Shown here: one piece after another, positions 54,256 to 63,396 of the stretch
Layout: every line of letters begins with the position of its first letter
Numbering within the stretch: position 1 is the first letter of the stretch
Source: Gammaproteobacteria bacterium HGW-Gammaproteobacteria-15
GTDB taxonomy: Bacteria > Pseudomonadota > Gammaproteobacteria > Enterobacterales > Alteromonadaceae
Direction: 5' to 3'
Assembly: GCA_002840125.1 (NCBI GenBank)
Contig: PGZF01000005.1
Location: 558,001-622,000, forward strand
Length of the DNA: 64,000 nucleotides
The notes under the pieces: model-generated
What the model saw: only the letters and a program-made list of their open reading frames with translations
Told to the model about the DNA's origin: nothing
Database searches by the model: none
Made by a program: the position numbers and the translations under genes

Positions 54256-55617
54256 ATGCTGACAAAACGGGAAAAAGTGGCCTACGGCCTTGGCGACACC
54301 GCCAGCAATATTGTGTTTCAGACGGTAATGCTGTTTTTAACCTTTTTCTACACCGATATTTTTGGTATTTCACCGGCGGTGGTCGGCAGCATGTTTTTGC
54401 TGGTGCGCATTATTGATGCGGTAACCGACCCGTTAATGGGCGCCATGGCAGATAAAACCAAAAGCCGCCACGGTAAATACCGGCCTTATCTGCTCTGGCT
54501 GGCATTACCCTTTGCACTTTGCAGTGTGCTGGCATTTACCACACCGGATTTATCTGCCAACGGCAAAGTCATATATGCCTTTGCCACTTATACCTTGCTG
54601 ATGCTGGCCTATACCGCCATTAATATTCCGTATTCAGCGCTCGGTGGTGTATTAACAGCCGATCCAACCGAGCGGGTGTCAGTGCAGTCTTACCGTTTTG
54701 TGTTTGGTATGCTTGGCGGCTTGCTGGTTACTGCCTGCACACTGCCGCTGGTTAACTTCTTTGGTAATGGCGATAACGCCAAAGGTTATCAGCTTACCAT
54801 CGCCGCTATGAGTGTGCTGGGCCTAATCCTGTTTTTACTCTGCTTTGCCGGAACACGGGAGCGGGTGCAGGCTCCGGCGGATCAACAGTTGACGCTACGC
54901 AGCAGTTTTGCTTCGCTGTGGCAAAATGATCAATGGCGTATTTTGTGTGTTGCCGCATTTTTTCTGCTTACCGGCATGGTGCTGCGTACCACTCTGGCCA
55001 TTTACTATGTTAAATACTTTTTAGGCCGGGAAGACTTAATCACTGCCTTTGTTACGCTGGGTATGATTGGCAATATTGCCGGTTGCGCCGTAGCGCAGTG
55101 GCTTAGCCGTTATGTCGATAAAGTAAAAGCCTATATTGGTTTGCAACTGATCTCTGCTGCCATTTGCATACTGAGCTTTTTTATTGGCAGCAACCAACTG
55201 GTACTGGCATTTGCGCTGTATTTTCTCTGGGGTTTCTTTTTACAAATGGCCACGCCACTGTTGTGGGCAAAAATGGCCGACACTGTTGACTACGGCCACT
55301 ATAAAACCGGCATTCGTATTACCGGCCTGGTGTACTCGTCTATCGTATTCTTTATTAAGCTCGGGCTGGCGTTAGGGGGTGCACTGGCAGGCTGGTTACT
55401 GGCCGGATACGGCTACCAGGCCGACGTACCGCAAACCGCAACCGCTCAGCAGGGTATTTTACTCAGCTTTACGGTACTGCCGGCTATTGGCTCAATACTG
55501 GTAGCCGTGGTCATGAGCCGTTATAGCTTAACCGGGCCACGGGTGCTGGATATCCACCGCCAGCTGGCGCTGCGTGCTGGTGGCAGTGCACCCGAGCATG
55601 CTAGAGTAACTGCATAA
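54256..55617 (+). CDS. GPH-family (glycoside-pentoside-hexuronide) sugar:cation symporter
   Basis: A 453-residue inner-membrane carrier with 12 predicted helices. The opening KVAYGLGDTASNIVFQTVMLFLTFFYTDIFGI and the conserved DAVTDPLMGAMADKTKSRHGKYRPYLLW (with the D...R/K loop signature) define the GPH (MelB-like) family. Following the GH1 gene by 26 bases, it probably takes up beta-glucosides such as cellobiose or laminaribiose as the cytoplasmic supply route. The LacI regulator follows 21 bases later. Confidence 0.93.
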   Translation: MLTKREKVAYGLGDTASNIVFQTVMLFLTFFYTDIFGISPAVVGSMFLLVRIIDAVTDPLMGAMADKTKSRHGKYRPYLLWLALPFALCSVLAFTTPDLSANGKVIYAFATYTLLMLAYTAINIPYSALGGVLTADPTERVSVQSYRFVFGMLGGLLVTACTLPLVNFFGNGDNAKGYQLTIAAMSVLGLILFLLCFAGTRERVQAPADQQLTLRSSFASLWQNDQWRILCVAAFFLLTGMVLRTTLAIYYVKYFLGREDLITAFVTLGMIGNIAGCAVAQWLSRYVDKVKAYIGLQLISAAICILSFFIGSNQLVLAFALYFLWGFFLQMATPLLWAKMADTVDYGHYKTGIRITGLVYSSIVFFIKLGLALGGALAGWLLAGYGYQADVPQTATAQQGILLSFTVLPAIGSILVAVVMSRYSLTGPRVLDIHRQLALRAGGSAPEHARVTA

Positions 55618-55638
55618 ACGTTATTACGCAGGCAGGCC

Positions 55639-56646
55639 ATGGCAACCATTTACCAAGTATCAGAATTAGCCGGGGTATCGCTGGCAACAGTATCCCGGGT
55701 AATGAATAATAACGCCCGTGTCAGCGAAAACACCCGCAACAAAGTGCTGGCGGCAATGGAGCAACTGGGCTACCGGCCTAATTCTATTGCCCAATCGCTG
55801 GCGTCAAACCGCTCTAACAGTGTGGGCATTCTGGTATCAGAGCTGCACGGCCCTTTTTATGGTGAAATGCTCAGCGGCATTGAGAACGAATGCCGCGCGG
55901 CTGGTAAGCACGTTATTATTGCCGCCGGCCACAGCGAAGAAGCCAGTGAAAAAGACGGTATTGAGTTTTTAATCAGCCGCAGCTGCGATGCGCTGATTTT
56001 GCATGTTGAAGCGGTATCCGACGAGTACCTGATTAAACTGGCCAATGGCAATATGCCTATAGTGCTGATTAACCGCTTTATCCCGCAACTGGCAGATAAT
56101 TGCATTAGCCTGGATAACGAGCTGGGCGGTTATCTGGCAACCAAGCAATTACTGCAGCAAGGCCATACACAACTGGCCTATATGGCCGGCCCAATGTGGA
56201 AAAGCGATGCCAAAGATCGCTACCACGGCCACTTACGTGCCATGGCAGAGCATGGTCTGAGTTTTAATCCTGCCTTACTGGCCGAAGGTGACTTTCAGGA
56301 CAGCAGCGGCAGTGCCTGCATGCAACAGCTACTGGCTAAAGGCCTGCCATTTAGCGCGCTGGTGTGTGCCAACGATGAAATGGCAGCCGGCGCGATGGAA
56401 GTAGCGCGCGCACATGGCCTGAATGTGCCACAAGACTTATCTATTGTTGGTTTTGATAACCTGATCCTGGCGCGCTACATTTACCCCAAACTCACCACTA
56501 TTGATTACCCCATTGGCGAAATGGGCCGCATGGCGGCGCGCTGGGTGTTAAAAAACATTTATCAGCAACAGGCGTTACAGTTAAAAAATATATTTCAGCC
56601 GGTGCTGGTATGCCGTGATTCAGCCAGCGCTATAGCTGCAGGTTAA
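55639..56646 (+). CDS. LacI-family transcriptional regulator of the glucan locus
   Basis: A 335-residue repressor. The N-terminal helix-turn-helix ATIYQVSELAGVSLATVSRVMNNNARVSENTRNKV is followed by the hinge RPNSIAQSLAS and a periplasmic-binding-protein-like effector domain (VGILVSELHGPFYGEMLSGIENE to ARYIYPKLTTIDYPIGEMG). Its most probable targets are the TGTAAGCGCT operators at 39992, 40034 and 52800. Being in the GH1 operon it would also control itself. The effector is likely glucose or a beta-glucoside (inference). Confidence 0.93.
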   Translation: MATIYQVSELAGVSLATVSRVMNNNARVSENTRNKVLAAMEQLGYRPNSIAQSLASNRSNSVGILVSELHGPFYGEMLSGIENECRAAGKHVIIAAGHSEEASEKDGIEFLISRSCDALILHVEAVSDEYLIKLANGNMPIVLINRFIPQLADNCISLDNELGGYLATKQLLQQGHTQLAYMAGPMWKSDAKDRYHGHLRAMAEHGLSFNPALLAEGDFQDSSGSACMQQLLAKGLPFSALVCANDEMAAGAMEVARAHGLNVPQDLSIVGFDNLILARYIYPKLTTIDYPIGEMGRMAARWVLKNIYQQQALQLKNIFQPVLVCRDSASAIAAG

Positions 56647-56703
56647 GTGGCGCAAATGTATTAAACCTGTGTACTGGCTTGTATTACTTTTATGGAGTTA
56701 ACC

Positions 56704-58152
56704 ATGCACCTGCCTGCTGATAATAGCGCAGCAACACACACCGCCTTTGCGTTATTTGCCGACGCTTTAACACTGCAGCGCCAGGCCTATCATGCCAACC
56801 CGGTGCCCGGTTATCAGCAACGCCTTGCCGATTTAACCGCACTGGCGGCACTGGTAAGCGACCACGAAGCTGCACTGGTTGAGGCGGTAAATGCTGATTA
56901 CGGCAGCCGTTGCCGGTTTGAAACCCGCTTTTCTGAAATTTTAATGGTGCTGGAAGATATCAGCCGCACGAAAAAACAGCTGAAAAAATGGCTTAAACCA
57001 CAACGGCGCCATATAGACCGTTTGTTGTTTCCAACTTCAAGCTGCAAAGTGCTGCCACAGCCGTTGGGGGTAGTTGGCGTTATCGTACCGTGGAATTTCC
57101 CCATTATGCTGGCACTGTCGCCACTGGTCGCTATTTTTGCCGCCGGTAACCGCGCTATGGTGAAAATGTCAGAAAACTCCGGCCAGCTGGCGCAGTTGCT
57201 GATTGAACTGGCGCCCAAATACTTCGCGGCCGACAAACTGCAGTTTTTTGCCGATAACAACGGCAGCGGCCCGGCATTTTCAGCACAGCCATTTGATCAT
57301 CTGTTTTTCACCGGCTCGGCGCAAACCGGCAAGGCCGTTATGGCCAGCGCCGCAAAAAACCTGACACCGGTAACGCTGGAGCTGGGCGGAAAATCGCCCG
57401 TCGTTGTCGCACCGGATTTCCCGCTGCATAAAGCTGCCGATCGCATTTTATGGGCCAAGGCATTTAATGCCGGGCAAATTTGTACCAATGTCGATTATCT
57501 GTTTTTACCACACGGCAGCGAGCAGGCCTTTACCGAGCTGGCGCTAAAGCTGGTGGCACAGCGCTACCCCGACATTAACCATAACGATTACACAGCCATT
57601 ATTGATCAGCGTGCCTACCAGCGCTTACAGCACACGCTGGACGATGCCATTGCCAAAGGCGCCACAGCAGTAAACCTGATGCCGGGCCAAACTACAGCAC
57701 CTGGGCTGCGCAAATTTCCGCTTACGCTGCTGTTTAATGTTACTGACGATATGCTGGTGATGCAGCGTGAAATTTTCGGCCCGCTGCTACCGGTAAAAAC
57801 CTACCGCGATAAAACTGAAGTGGTTAACTATATTAACGCCAGGCCCAGGCCACTGGCGTTTTATCCTTTTAGCCATGATAAAAGCTTGCAGCAATTTTAT
57901 CTTGAACAGGTGATGTCGGGCGGTGTAACGGTTAATCACGCTATTTTGCATGTCAGCCAGCACGACTTGCCCTTTGGCGGCATTGGCCACAGCGGTATGG
58001 GGCATTATCACGGTTACGAAGGTTTTGTTACCTTTACCAAACTGCGGCCGGTGTTTTATCAGGGCGCCTTTAACAGCGTCAGCATGTTGCTACCGCCGTA
58101 TGGCAAGCTGGCAACCACGCTGACTGACTGGTTGATCAAGTTTAAACGCTAA
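56704..58152 (+). CDS. Coniferyl-aldehyde-dehydrogenase-like aldehyde dehydrogenase
   Basis: A 482-residue NAD(P)-dependent aldehyde dehydrogenase. VIVPWNFPIMLALSPLV, the catalytic Glu in VTLELGGKSP and the catalytic Cys in FNAGQICTNVDYLF are present; together with the long C-terminus ending KRLARP-like FVTFTKLRPVFYQ this fits the coniferyl aldehyde dehydrogenase group. The true substrate may be other aromatic or long-chain aldehydes. The ATG at 56704 is selected for GGAG seven bases upstream. It is 57 bases after lacI and may be read through from it. It overlaps nothing and converges with the dGTPase gene six bases after its stop. Confidence 0.88.
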   Translation: MHLPADNSAATHTAFALFADALTLQRQAYHANPVPGYQQRLADLTALAALVSDHEAALVEAVNADYGSRCRFETRFSEILMVLEDISRTKKQLKKWLKPQRRHIDRLLFPTSSCKVLPQPLGVVGVIVPWNFPIMLALSPLVAIFAAGNRAMVKMSENSGQLAQLLIELAPKYFAADKLQFFADNNGSGPAFSAQPFDHLFFTGSAQTGKAVMASAAKNLTPVTLELGGKSPVVVAPDFPLHKAADRILWAKAFNAGQICTNVDYLFLPHGSEQAFTELALKLVAQRYPDINHNDYTAIIDQRAYQRLQHTLDDAIAKGATAVNLMPGQTTAPGLRKFPLTLLFNVTDDMLVMQREIFGPLLPVKTYRDKTEVVNYINARPRPLAFYPFSHDKSLQQFYLEQVMSGGVTVNHAILHVSQHDLPFGGIGHSGMGHYHGYEGFVTFTKLRPVFYQGAFNSVSMLLPPYGKLATTLTDWLIKFKR

Positions 58153-58157
58153 ACGGC

Positions 58158-59612
58158 TTAACTCTGGCAATTTACCAGTGTTTGGTACTCGTCAAAGGCA
58201 AAATGGTCGGTCATACCGCTGATAAAATCCTGCAGTAAACGGCAGCGGTAATACAACTCCAGCGCGTTGTCATCCCGGGCTATTTGCGCTACTGCCAGCT
58301 GGTACGCCGCCAGATGCTTATTCGGCAACCGGTGGGCCAGCCGTTGCTGCTGGGCTAAATGATAACCGTCGTTCTGCAATACAGCTTCAAACTCAGCACG
58401 TGATAGCAACAACAATGGCTGATAGCTGCTGAGCAAACCGGCAATAATACGAAAGCCCTGCAGCTCCAGTGTTTCTACCTCAGGCTGGTTAAATACAAAC
58501 TGGCGGGCAACCTGTTTAAAAGTGCTGGTAATGGCATGATACTGGCTGCCATCTTCCAGCAGAGCGCGGTTTAAACTGCCGTCATACACCGCAGTAATGT
58601 TGCTGATAAACTGGCCTGCTGCACGGCGAACCAGTGGGTGTATCATCATTACACGCAACCTGATAAAAAACGTCGAGACGGTATTTACCGGCTCAGCCTC
58701 AGCGTTGTCTAACGCGGCTTTAATCAGTGCCGAAAAGCTGGCGCTGCCACCGCGCTGCGTAGTGATTAAACGGCCGCGGGGTTCAAGCTCAGCAAAGGTA
58801 TTGTTAAGCTGGTGCGCCAGGTCTTTGAGATTGAATAAACCCTTTTCTACTGCATCTTCAATATCAGCCAGACAATACGAAATGTCATCGGCCGCCTCCA
58901 TAATATACGTCAGCGGGTGGCGACAGCCCGGCGCGGTGTCCAGCTGTTGCCACAGTTGTTCAACAAACGGCTGCTCAGAGAAATAATATCCCGGCTTTTT
59001 CTGCAAATAGCTAAGGCTGTGCTGCTTATCGGGTTTGGTGGCGGTGGCGCAGCGGGTGTATTTTAAAATACCGGCAGTTTGCGCATAGGTCAGATTCATC
59101 CGCTGTAAGCTGTGTACCAGCCGAATGGCCTGGGCATTGCCTTCAAACTGTGCCAGCTCAACGCACAGTGTCTGCCATAAGGCGTTATCCTGCAGCTTAT
59201 GGCGCGTGGTCAGTTCAGGCAGTATCTGGCTAAACCAGGTGTTAATAGCACTTTCACCACTGTGGCCAAACGGCGGGTTGCCAACATCGTGTAGCAGGCA
59301 GGCCATTTCTACCAGCGACTCCATTGGCCGCTCCAGCTCAGTTAAGCCATATTCTGCCAGTTGTTGCGGTGTTAGCAGGCGGAATATCGACTGCACAATA
59401 AAACGGCCGCTTTGTTGCACCTCCAGCGAATGGGTTAAACGGCTGCGTACAGCGGCGTTACGCTCCAGCGGAAATACCTGGGTTTTCTGCTGTAAGCGGC
59501 GCACAGCAGCAGAGTTGATAATACGGCCACGATCACTTTCCAGCGCGCTTTGTAAATCACTGCGGCTGCTTTGCAACGGGCGATCTGCTTTGATTTTATT
59601 GCAAAAATCCAT
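58158..59612 (-). CDS. dgt: Deoxyguanosinetriphosphate triphosphohydrolase
   Basis: A 484-residue HD-domain enzyme that cleaves dNTP, mainly dGTP, to nucleoside and triphosphate. SRLTHSLEVQQSGR supplies the first metal His, and the HD motif is in MACLLHDVGNPPFGHSGE. The matching Asp region is MEAADDISYCLADIEDAV. The ATG at 59612 is used; a longer frame adds 31 residues overlapping the response-regulator gene and lacks the family start. It is on the minus strand just downstream of the response regulator and possibly read through from it. Confidence 0.9.
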   Translation of the reverse strand: MDFCNKIKADRPLQSSRSDLQSALESDRGRIINSAAVRRLQQKTQVFPLERNAAVRSRLTHSLEVQQSGRFIVQSIFRLLTPQQLAEYGLTELERPMESLVEMACLLHDVGNPPFGHSGESAINTWFSQILPELTTRHKLQDNALWQTLCVELAQFEGNAQAIRLVHSLQRMNLTYAQTAGILKYTRCATATKPDKQHSLSYLQKKPGYYFSEQPFVEQLWQQLDTAPGCRHPLTYIMEAADDISYCLADIEDAVEKGLFNLKDLAHQLNNTFAELEPRGRLITTQRGGSASFSALIKAALDNAEAEPVNTVSTFFIRLRVMMIHPLVRRAAGQFISNITAVYDGSLNRALLEDGSQYHAITSTFKQVARQFVFNQPEVETLELQGFRIIAGLLSSYQPLLLLSRAEFEAVLQNDGYHLAQQQRLAHRLPNKHLAAYQLAVAQIARDDNALELYYRCRLLQDFISGMTDHFAFDEYQTLVNCQS

Positions 59613-59679
59613 AAAGGTATCCGGTATTGCACCAATTGGCCCAGTGTGGCGCAAAAGCCCGCTACCTGTAAAGGTGAAA

Positions 59680-60276
59680 CTACAGCCAGCCCTTCTGCCG
59701 GGCAATGCGGGCGGCGTCTATGCGGTTGGCGGCGTTAAGCTTGCTGATCGCTTCTGACAGATAATTGCGGGCGGTGCCCTCTGCAATGTACAAAGCTGCA
59801 GCAATCTCACTGCTGCTTTTGCCATCGGCGGCCAGGCGCAGTGCCTGCCGCTCTTTATCACTGAGCGGGTCTTGCTCGCCCAGTGAATTTAACAGCAACT
59901 CACTGTCTACTACCCGCTTGCCTGCCATCACCTGATGTATTGCCTGCACCAATTGTTCTACCGGCGCATCTTTTAATAAAAAGCCACCCACGCCAGCATC
60001 CAGCGCGCGTTTTACATAACCGGCACGGCCAAAGGTGGTAATGATCACGACTTTGGTGGCCAGCTTATGCTGCTGTATATATTGCGCCAGTTCGATACCG
60101 GTCAGGCCCGGCATTTCTATATCACTGAGCAACAAGTCAAACGGTTGCTGCTTTAACAGTTTAAGCGCTACGTTACCGTCGGCAGCCTCTACCACATTAA
60201 AACCGGCTTCAAGTTTGAGCAAGCTGGCAACAGCGGTGCGGATCATGGCCTGATCTTCAGCCAGTAAAATATTCAT
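59680..60276 (-). CDS. NarL/FixJ-type response regulator (DesR-like)
   Basis: A 198-residue two-component regulator. The receiver has acidic residues EDQ at 7-9, phosphoacceptor Asp52 in LLLSDIEMPG, Thr in IITTFG and Lys in GGFLLKDAP. The C-terminal LuxR helix-turn-helix (DPLSDKERQALRLAADGKSSSEIAAALYIAEGTARNYLSEAISKLNAANR) binds DNA. The four-base overlap with the kinase gene fixes the pair. Likely target is the divergent hydrolase-ABC operon, whose spacer contains repeated GTCAT motifs. Confidence 0.93.
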   Translation of the reverse strand: MNILLAEDQAMIRTAVASLLKLEAGFNVVEAADGNVALKLLKQQPFDLLLSDIEMPGLTGIELAQYIQQHKLATKVVIITTFGRAGYVKRALDAGVGGFLLKDAPVEQLVQAIHQVMAGKRVVDSELLLNSLGEQDPLSDKERQALRLAADGKSSSEIAAALYIAEGTARNYLSEAISKLNAANRIDAARIARQKGWL

Positions 60277-61346
60277 ACGCTCTCCTGTAACGGCAGTTCA
60301 ATTGCAGCACTAAAACCATCTGTGTGTTGCGTAGCCAGACTGCCTCCGATAGCGGCCAGCCGTTCGCGCAGCCCGGTAATGCCATTACCCTCTTTGACTA
60401 CAATATTGTTGCCATTGTCCGTTAAACAAACCGATAAAATATTGTTTTGGCGGGTAAAGCTTAACCGGCAACTGTCACCTTTGCTGTGCCGCATAACATT
60501 GGTTACCAGCTCTGTCAGTGCCAGAATAACGGCGGTTTCGCGCCGGTTATCCAGCGTTGGCACCTCGCCTTTTAATTCTGCTTTAAAGCCCGCTTCCCGT
60601 AACCGGCTGAGTAATTTGGCGATTTCTGCCGTTAACCCCTGATGTTTATAACCCGACACACTCTGTCGCACCTGGCTTAGTGCGTCGCGGGCTATCTGGC
60701 TTAGTTCAGACAACTGGTGCTGTGCCGCTTCCGTTTGTTGATGTACTAATAGTTTGGTCGCCAAATCAGCTTTTAAAATAACGCTGGATAGGGTGTGGCC
60801 AAGAATATCGTGCAAATCGCGGGCGATACGCTCGCGCTCTACCATGGTCGCCAGCTGTTTAATTTCATCTTCGCTGTGCTGCTCAGCCATACGGTGGCGC
60901 AGTTTTGCCTGCTCAGCGCGGCCCAGCAAACTGACTGCCAGCACGATCGGCGCCCCCATAATTAAAAACAGGTTCCAATGAATGGTTAGTGTCAGCTCAA
61001 GCAACACCAACAGCACGATCAGTAGCGCCATCAGCAGCAGGTAGCGCGGTAATGCATAAGCAAAACCGATAAAGAAACCGGCATAAGCAAACATTGACAC
61101 CGAGCCGGGGTTAACCGGGGTAATCAGTGTTGCCACCAGCACTATGCCAGCAATTGGCCAGTGCATTTCGTTACGGCGACTACGATAGGCCCAGAAATAA
61201 CACACTAAAAACAATACCAGCGCTGCCGCCATACTGATGTACTGCCACAATGCAAAGTGCACAATAAACAGCGGCATAACATAAAAAATAAGGTTTATCA
61301 GGTAAACCCAGCTTAGTTTGTTTTCCAGCTTATCATAAGGCGTCAT
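60273..61346 (-). CDS. Sensor histidine kinase, DesK-like
   Basis: A 357-residue membrane kinase. About six transmembrane helices fill residues 15-150. A coiled coil (LRHRMAEQHSEDEIKQLATMVERERIARD) leads to the HisKA_3 phosphoacceptor DLHDILGHTLSSVI and an HATPase domain with LTELVTNVMRHSKG and NGITGLRERLAAIGG. The arrangement matches DesK, a sensor of membrane fluidity. The ATG at 61346 has GGGAGAGACGG before it; a longer frame would reach into the divergent promoter. It is the partner of the adjacent regulator. Confidence 0.92.
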   Translation of the reverse strand: MTPYDKLENKLSWVYLINLIFYVMPLFIVHFALWQYISMAAALVLFLVCYFWAYRSRRNEMHWPIAGIVLVATLITPVNPGSVSMFAYAGFFIGFAYALPRYLLLMALLIVLLVLLELTLTIHWNLFLIMGAPIVLAVSLLGRAEQAKLRHRMAEQHSEDEIKQLATMVERERIARDLHDILGHTLSSVILKADLATKLLVHQQTEAAQHQLSELSQIARDALSQVRQSVSGYKHQGLTAEIAKLLSRLREAGFKAELKGEVPTLDNRRETAVILALTELVTNVMRHSKGDSCRLSFTRQNNILSVCLTDNGNNIVVKEGNGITGLRERLAAIGGSLATQHTDGFSAAIELPLQESV

Positions 61347-61413
61347 CCGTCTCTCCCGCGCTTTGCCCTCTGCCAGTGTAATGAATATCAACAGTTTAGC
61401 GCCAGTGACAAAG

Positions 61414-61454
61414 GTCATATTACGTCATGGCATTTGTCATGCCCAATTGATGAC
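61414..61454. promoter_or_regulatory. Repeated GTCAT motifs between the kinase and hydrolase operons
   Basis: GTCAT occurs at 61414, 61424 and 61436 and inverted (ATGAC) at 61450. Two copies are extended to GTCATG 12 bases apart. The cluster lies 85-125 bases before the hydrolase start and 65-110 before the kinase start. It may bind the adjacent response regulator, but the motif is short. Confidence 0.4.
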
Positions 61455-61539
61455 AAGCGTTAGCTGTGCCTGCTGCAAGACCAACCTAAACTGGCCCCAC
61501 AACCATTGCAGACATAACAATACTTACGGGGCTTACAAC

Positions 61540-62484
61540 ATGAAAACATTAAACACTGCCATCAGCACTTTTGTTCTGGCGTTGGGTTTAACCGGCAACT
61601 TAGTTAGCCTGGGTGCAGTAGCAGAACAACCGAAAACTGCTGTTGCTGCACAGCAGCAACGGCTTTGTGCTTGTTTCGAGGTAAAAGTAATAGGTAAGGG
61701 CCCGGCAATTATTTTAATTCCCGGTGTGGCATCGTCCGGTGAGGTGTGGCAAAGCACGGTGGAATCATTGCAGGCAGATTATCAGCTGCACATCTTCACC
61801 CTGGCCGGTTTTGCCGGAGTACCACCGCTGCCAATGCAAAGCTGGCGCGAGGGCTATCTGGCGACGCAACAACAAGCGATTTTACGCTATATCAATGAGC
61901 AGCAGCTGGATAAACCGGTAGTAATTGGCCACTCACTTGGTGGTTATCTGGCTCTGGCTCTGGCCGCGCATGCACCACAGCAGATTGGCGCAGCTATTAA
62001 TGTTGATGGTTTGCCGGCTCTTGGCGCGCTGTTTGCGCAAGGCAATACACCGGGCACTGCGGCAACTCCTGCCGGGGCTGCTGACAACAACTCTCAACGT
62101 GGCAACTTTGACCCTATGGCAATGGCCAAAGGCATGACCAACGACGCCAGCTGGCAACAACGCATTGTCGCTGATATGTACCGCTCTGACGGTATGACCA
62201 GCGGCCGGGTCATGGGCGAGCTGATGCAGGCTGATTTACGGCCCCAGCTGAGTAATATCGGTGTACCAGTGCTAACGCTGGGTGCATTACAACATGGCGC
62301 GCCATATAGTACGCCAGAACAGGTGCAGGCCAACTATGAAAAGCAGCTGGCCAATGCGCCAATGCAATACCACAGCTTTGCTTTTACCCGTGATTCCAAG
62401 CATTTTATTATGGCCGATGCACCGGATTGGCTGAACCAACAAATTCAGCAGTTTTTGCAACAACATTCAAACCGGGGGCAATAA
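61540..62484 (+). CDS. Exported alpha/beta hydrolase (DesKR-linked)
   Basis: A 314-residue hydrolase with an N-terminal signal (MKTLNTAISTFVLALGLTGNLVSLG). The fold is seen in IILIPGVASSGEVW (oxyanion loop) and the nucleophile Ser132 in VIGHSLGGYL. The later His is in SKHFIMADAP. It is followed by an ABC ATPase whose start overlaps its stop (TAATG at 62482-62486), so it belongs to the exporter operon. The ATG at 61540 is preferred over a long upstream frame. It may hydrolyse the exported compound or a membrane lipid; this is inference. Confidence 0.85.
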   Translation: MKTLNTAISTFVLALGLTGNLVSLGAVAEQPKTAVAAQQQRLCACFEVKVIGKGPAIILIPGVASSGEVWQSTVESLQADYQLHIFTLAGFAGVPPLPMQSWREGYLATQQQAILRYINEQQLDKPVVIGHSLGGYLALALAAHAPQQIGAAINVDGLPALGALFAQGNTPGTAATPAGAADNNSQRGNFDPMAMAKGMTNDASWQQRIVADMYRSDGMTSGRVMGELMQADLRPQLSNIGVPVLTLGALQHGAPYSTPEQVQANYEKQLANAPMQYHSFAFTRDSKHFIMADAPDWLNQQIQQFLQQHSNRGQ

Positions 62485-63395
62485 TGTCTACCCTGCCACT
62501 ACAGGTAACCGGCCTGACCAAACATTATGCCGCTAACACTGTACTGGCCGGTGTCGATATAGCACTGACCAGCGGCGAGGTGTTGTGTATCCTCGGGCCT
62601 AATGGAGCCGGTAAAACCACGTTGATTTCAGCCATTCTAGGCCTGATAAACGCCGACAGCGGCCAGATCAGGCTGTTTGGCCAGTTACAAACCGGCATGG
62701 CCAGAAGCACGGCTCTGCGGCAGAAGCTCGGGATAATGATGCAAATTGGCAGCCTGAGCGCCAATTTAACAGTGTCTGAACAATGCGATTTATTCAGCAG
62801 TTACTATCAAAATGGCCACAACGCCACTGAGCTCGTTAGCCTGGCCGGGTTAGATACTCATGCCAATCAACGCTTTGGCCGTTTATCCGGCGGCCAGAAA
62901 CAACGCTTACTGTTTGCGCTGGCGCTGGCCGGCAAACCGCAGCTGGTGTTTCTGGACGAGCCGACCCTGGGCATGGATGTTGAGGCTCGCCGTAGTTTAT
63001 GGCAGCAGGTGCGCCAGCTAAAACAACAGGGAGTTGCCGTGGTGCTGACCACGCATTATCTGGAAGAAGCCGAACAGCTGGCTGATCGCATTTTGGTACT
63101 GAACAACGGCCAGATTATTGCGCAAGGCAGCCCGGCACAACTTAAAGCCATGACAGCCTATAAATTTATTCAATGTTACAGCTCCTTAGATGATGCGCAG
63201 CTAAATGCCCTACCCGCAGTGCAGCAGCTCACCCGCCAGCCGCACAGTGTTGTGCTGCAAAGTAACCAGGTAGAACACACCCTGCGCGCCCTGTTAGCAC
63301 AAGATAGCCATGTCACAGATCTTGAAGTGCGGCCGATAGCACTGGAGCAAGCGTTTTTACAACTGACACAAAGCACAACAGCAAAGGAGCAGTAG
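62484..63395 (+). CDS. ABC transporter ATP-binding protein (DesKR-linked)
   Basis: A 303-residue ATPase. Walker A GPNGAGKTTLI, Q-loop MQIGSLS, signature RLSGGQKQRLLFALALAG, Walker B LVFLDEPTLGMD and switch TTHYLEEAEQLADR are all intact, with a C-terminal domain of the drug-exporter type. The start overlaps the hydrolase stop. The permease follows after one base. Together with a DesK/DesR pair this makes a typical membrane-sensing export module; the substrate is unknown. Confidence 0.92.
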   Translation: MSTLPLQVTGLTKHYAANTVLAGVDIALTSGEVLCILGPNGAGKTTLISAILGLINADSGQIRLFGQLQTGMARSTALRQKLGIMMQIGSLSANLTVSEQCDLFSSYYQNGHNATELVSLAGLDTHANQRFGRLSGGQKQRLLFALALAGKPQLVFLDEPTLGMDVEARRSLWQQVRQLKQQGVAVVLTTHYLEEAEQLADRILVLNNGQIIAQGSPAQLKAMTAYKFIQCYSSLDDAQLNALPAVQQLTRQPHSVVLQSNQVEHTLRALLAQDSHVTDLEVRPIALEQAFLQLTQSTTAKEQ

Positions 63396-63396
63396 C

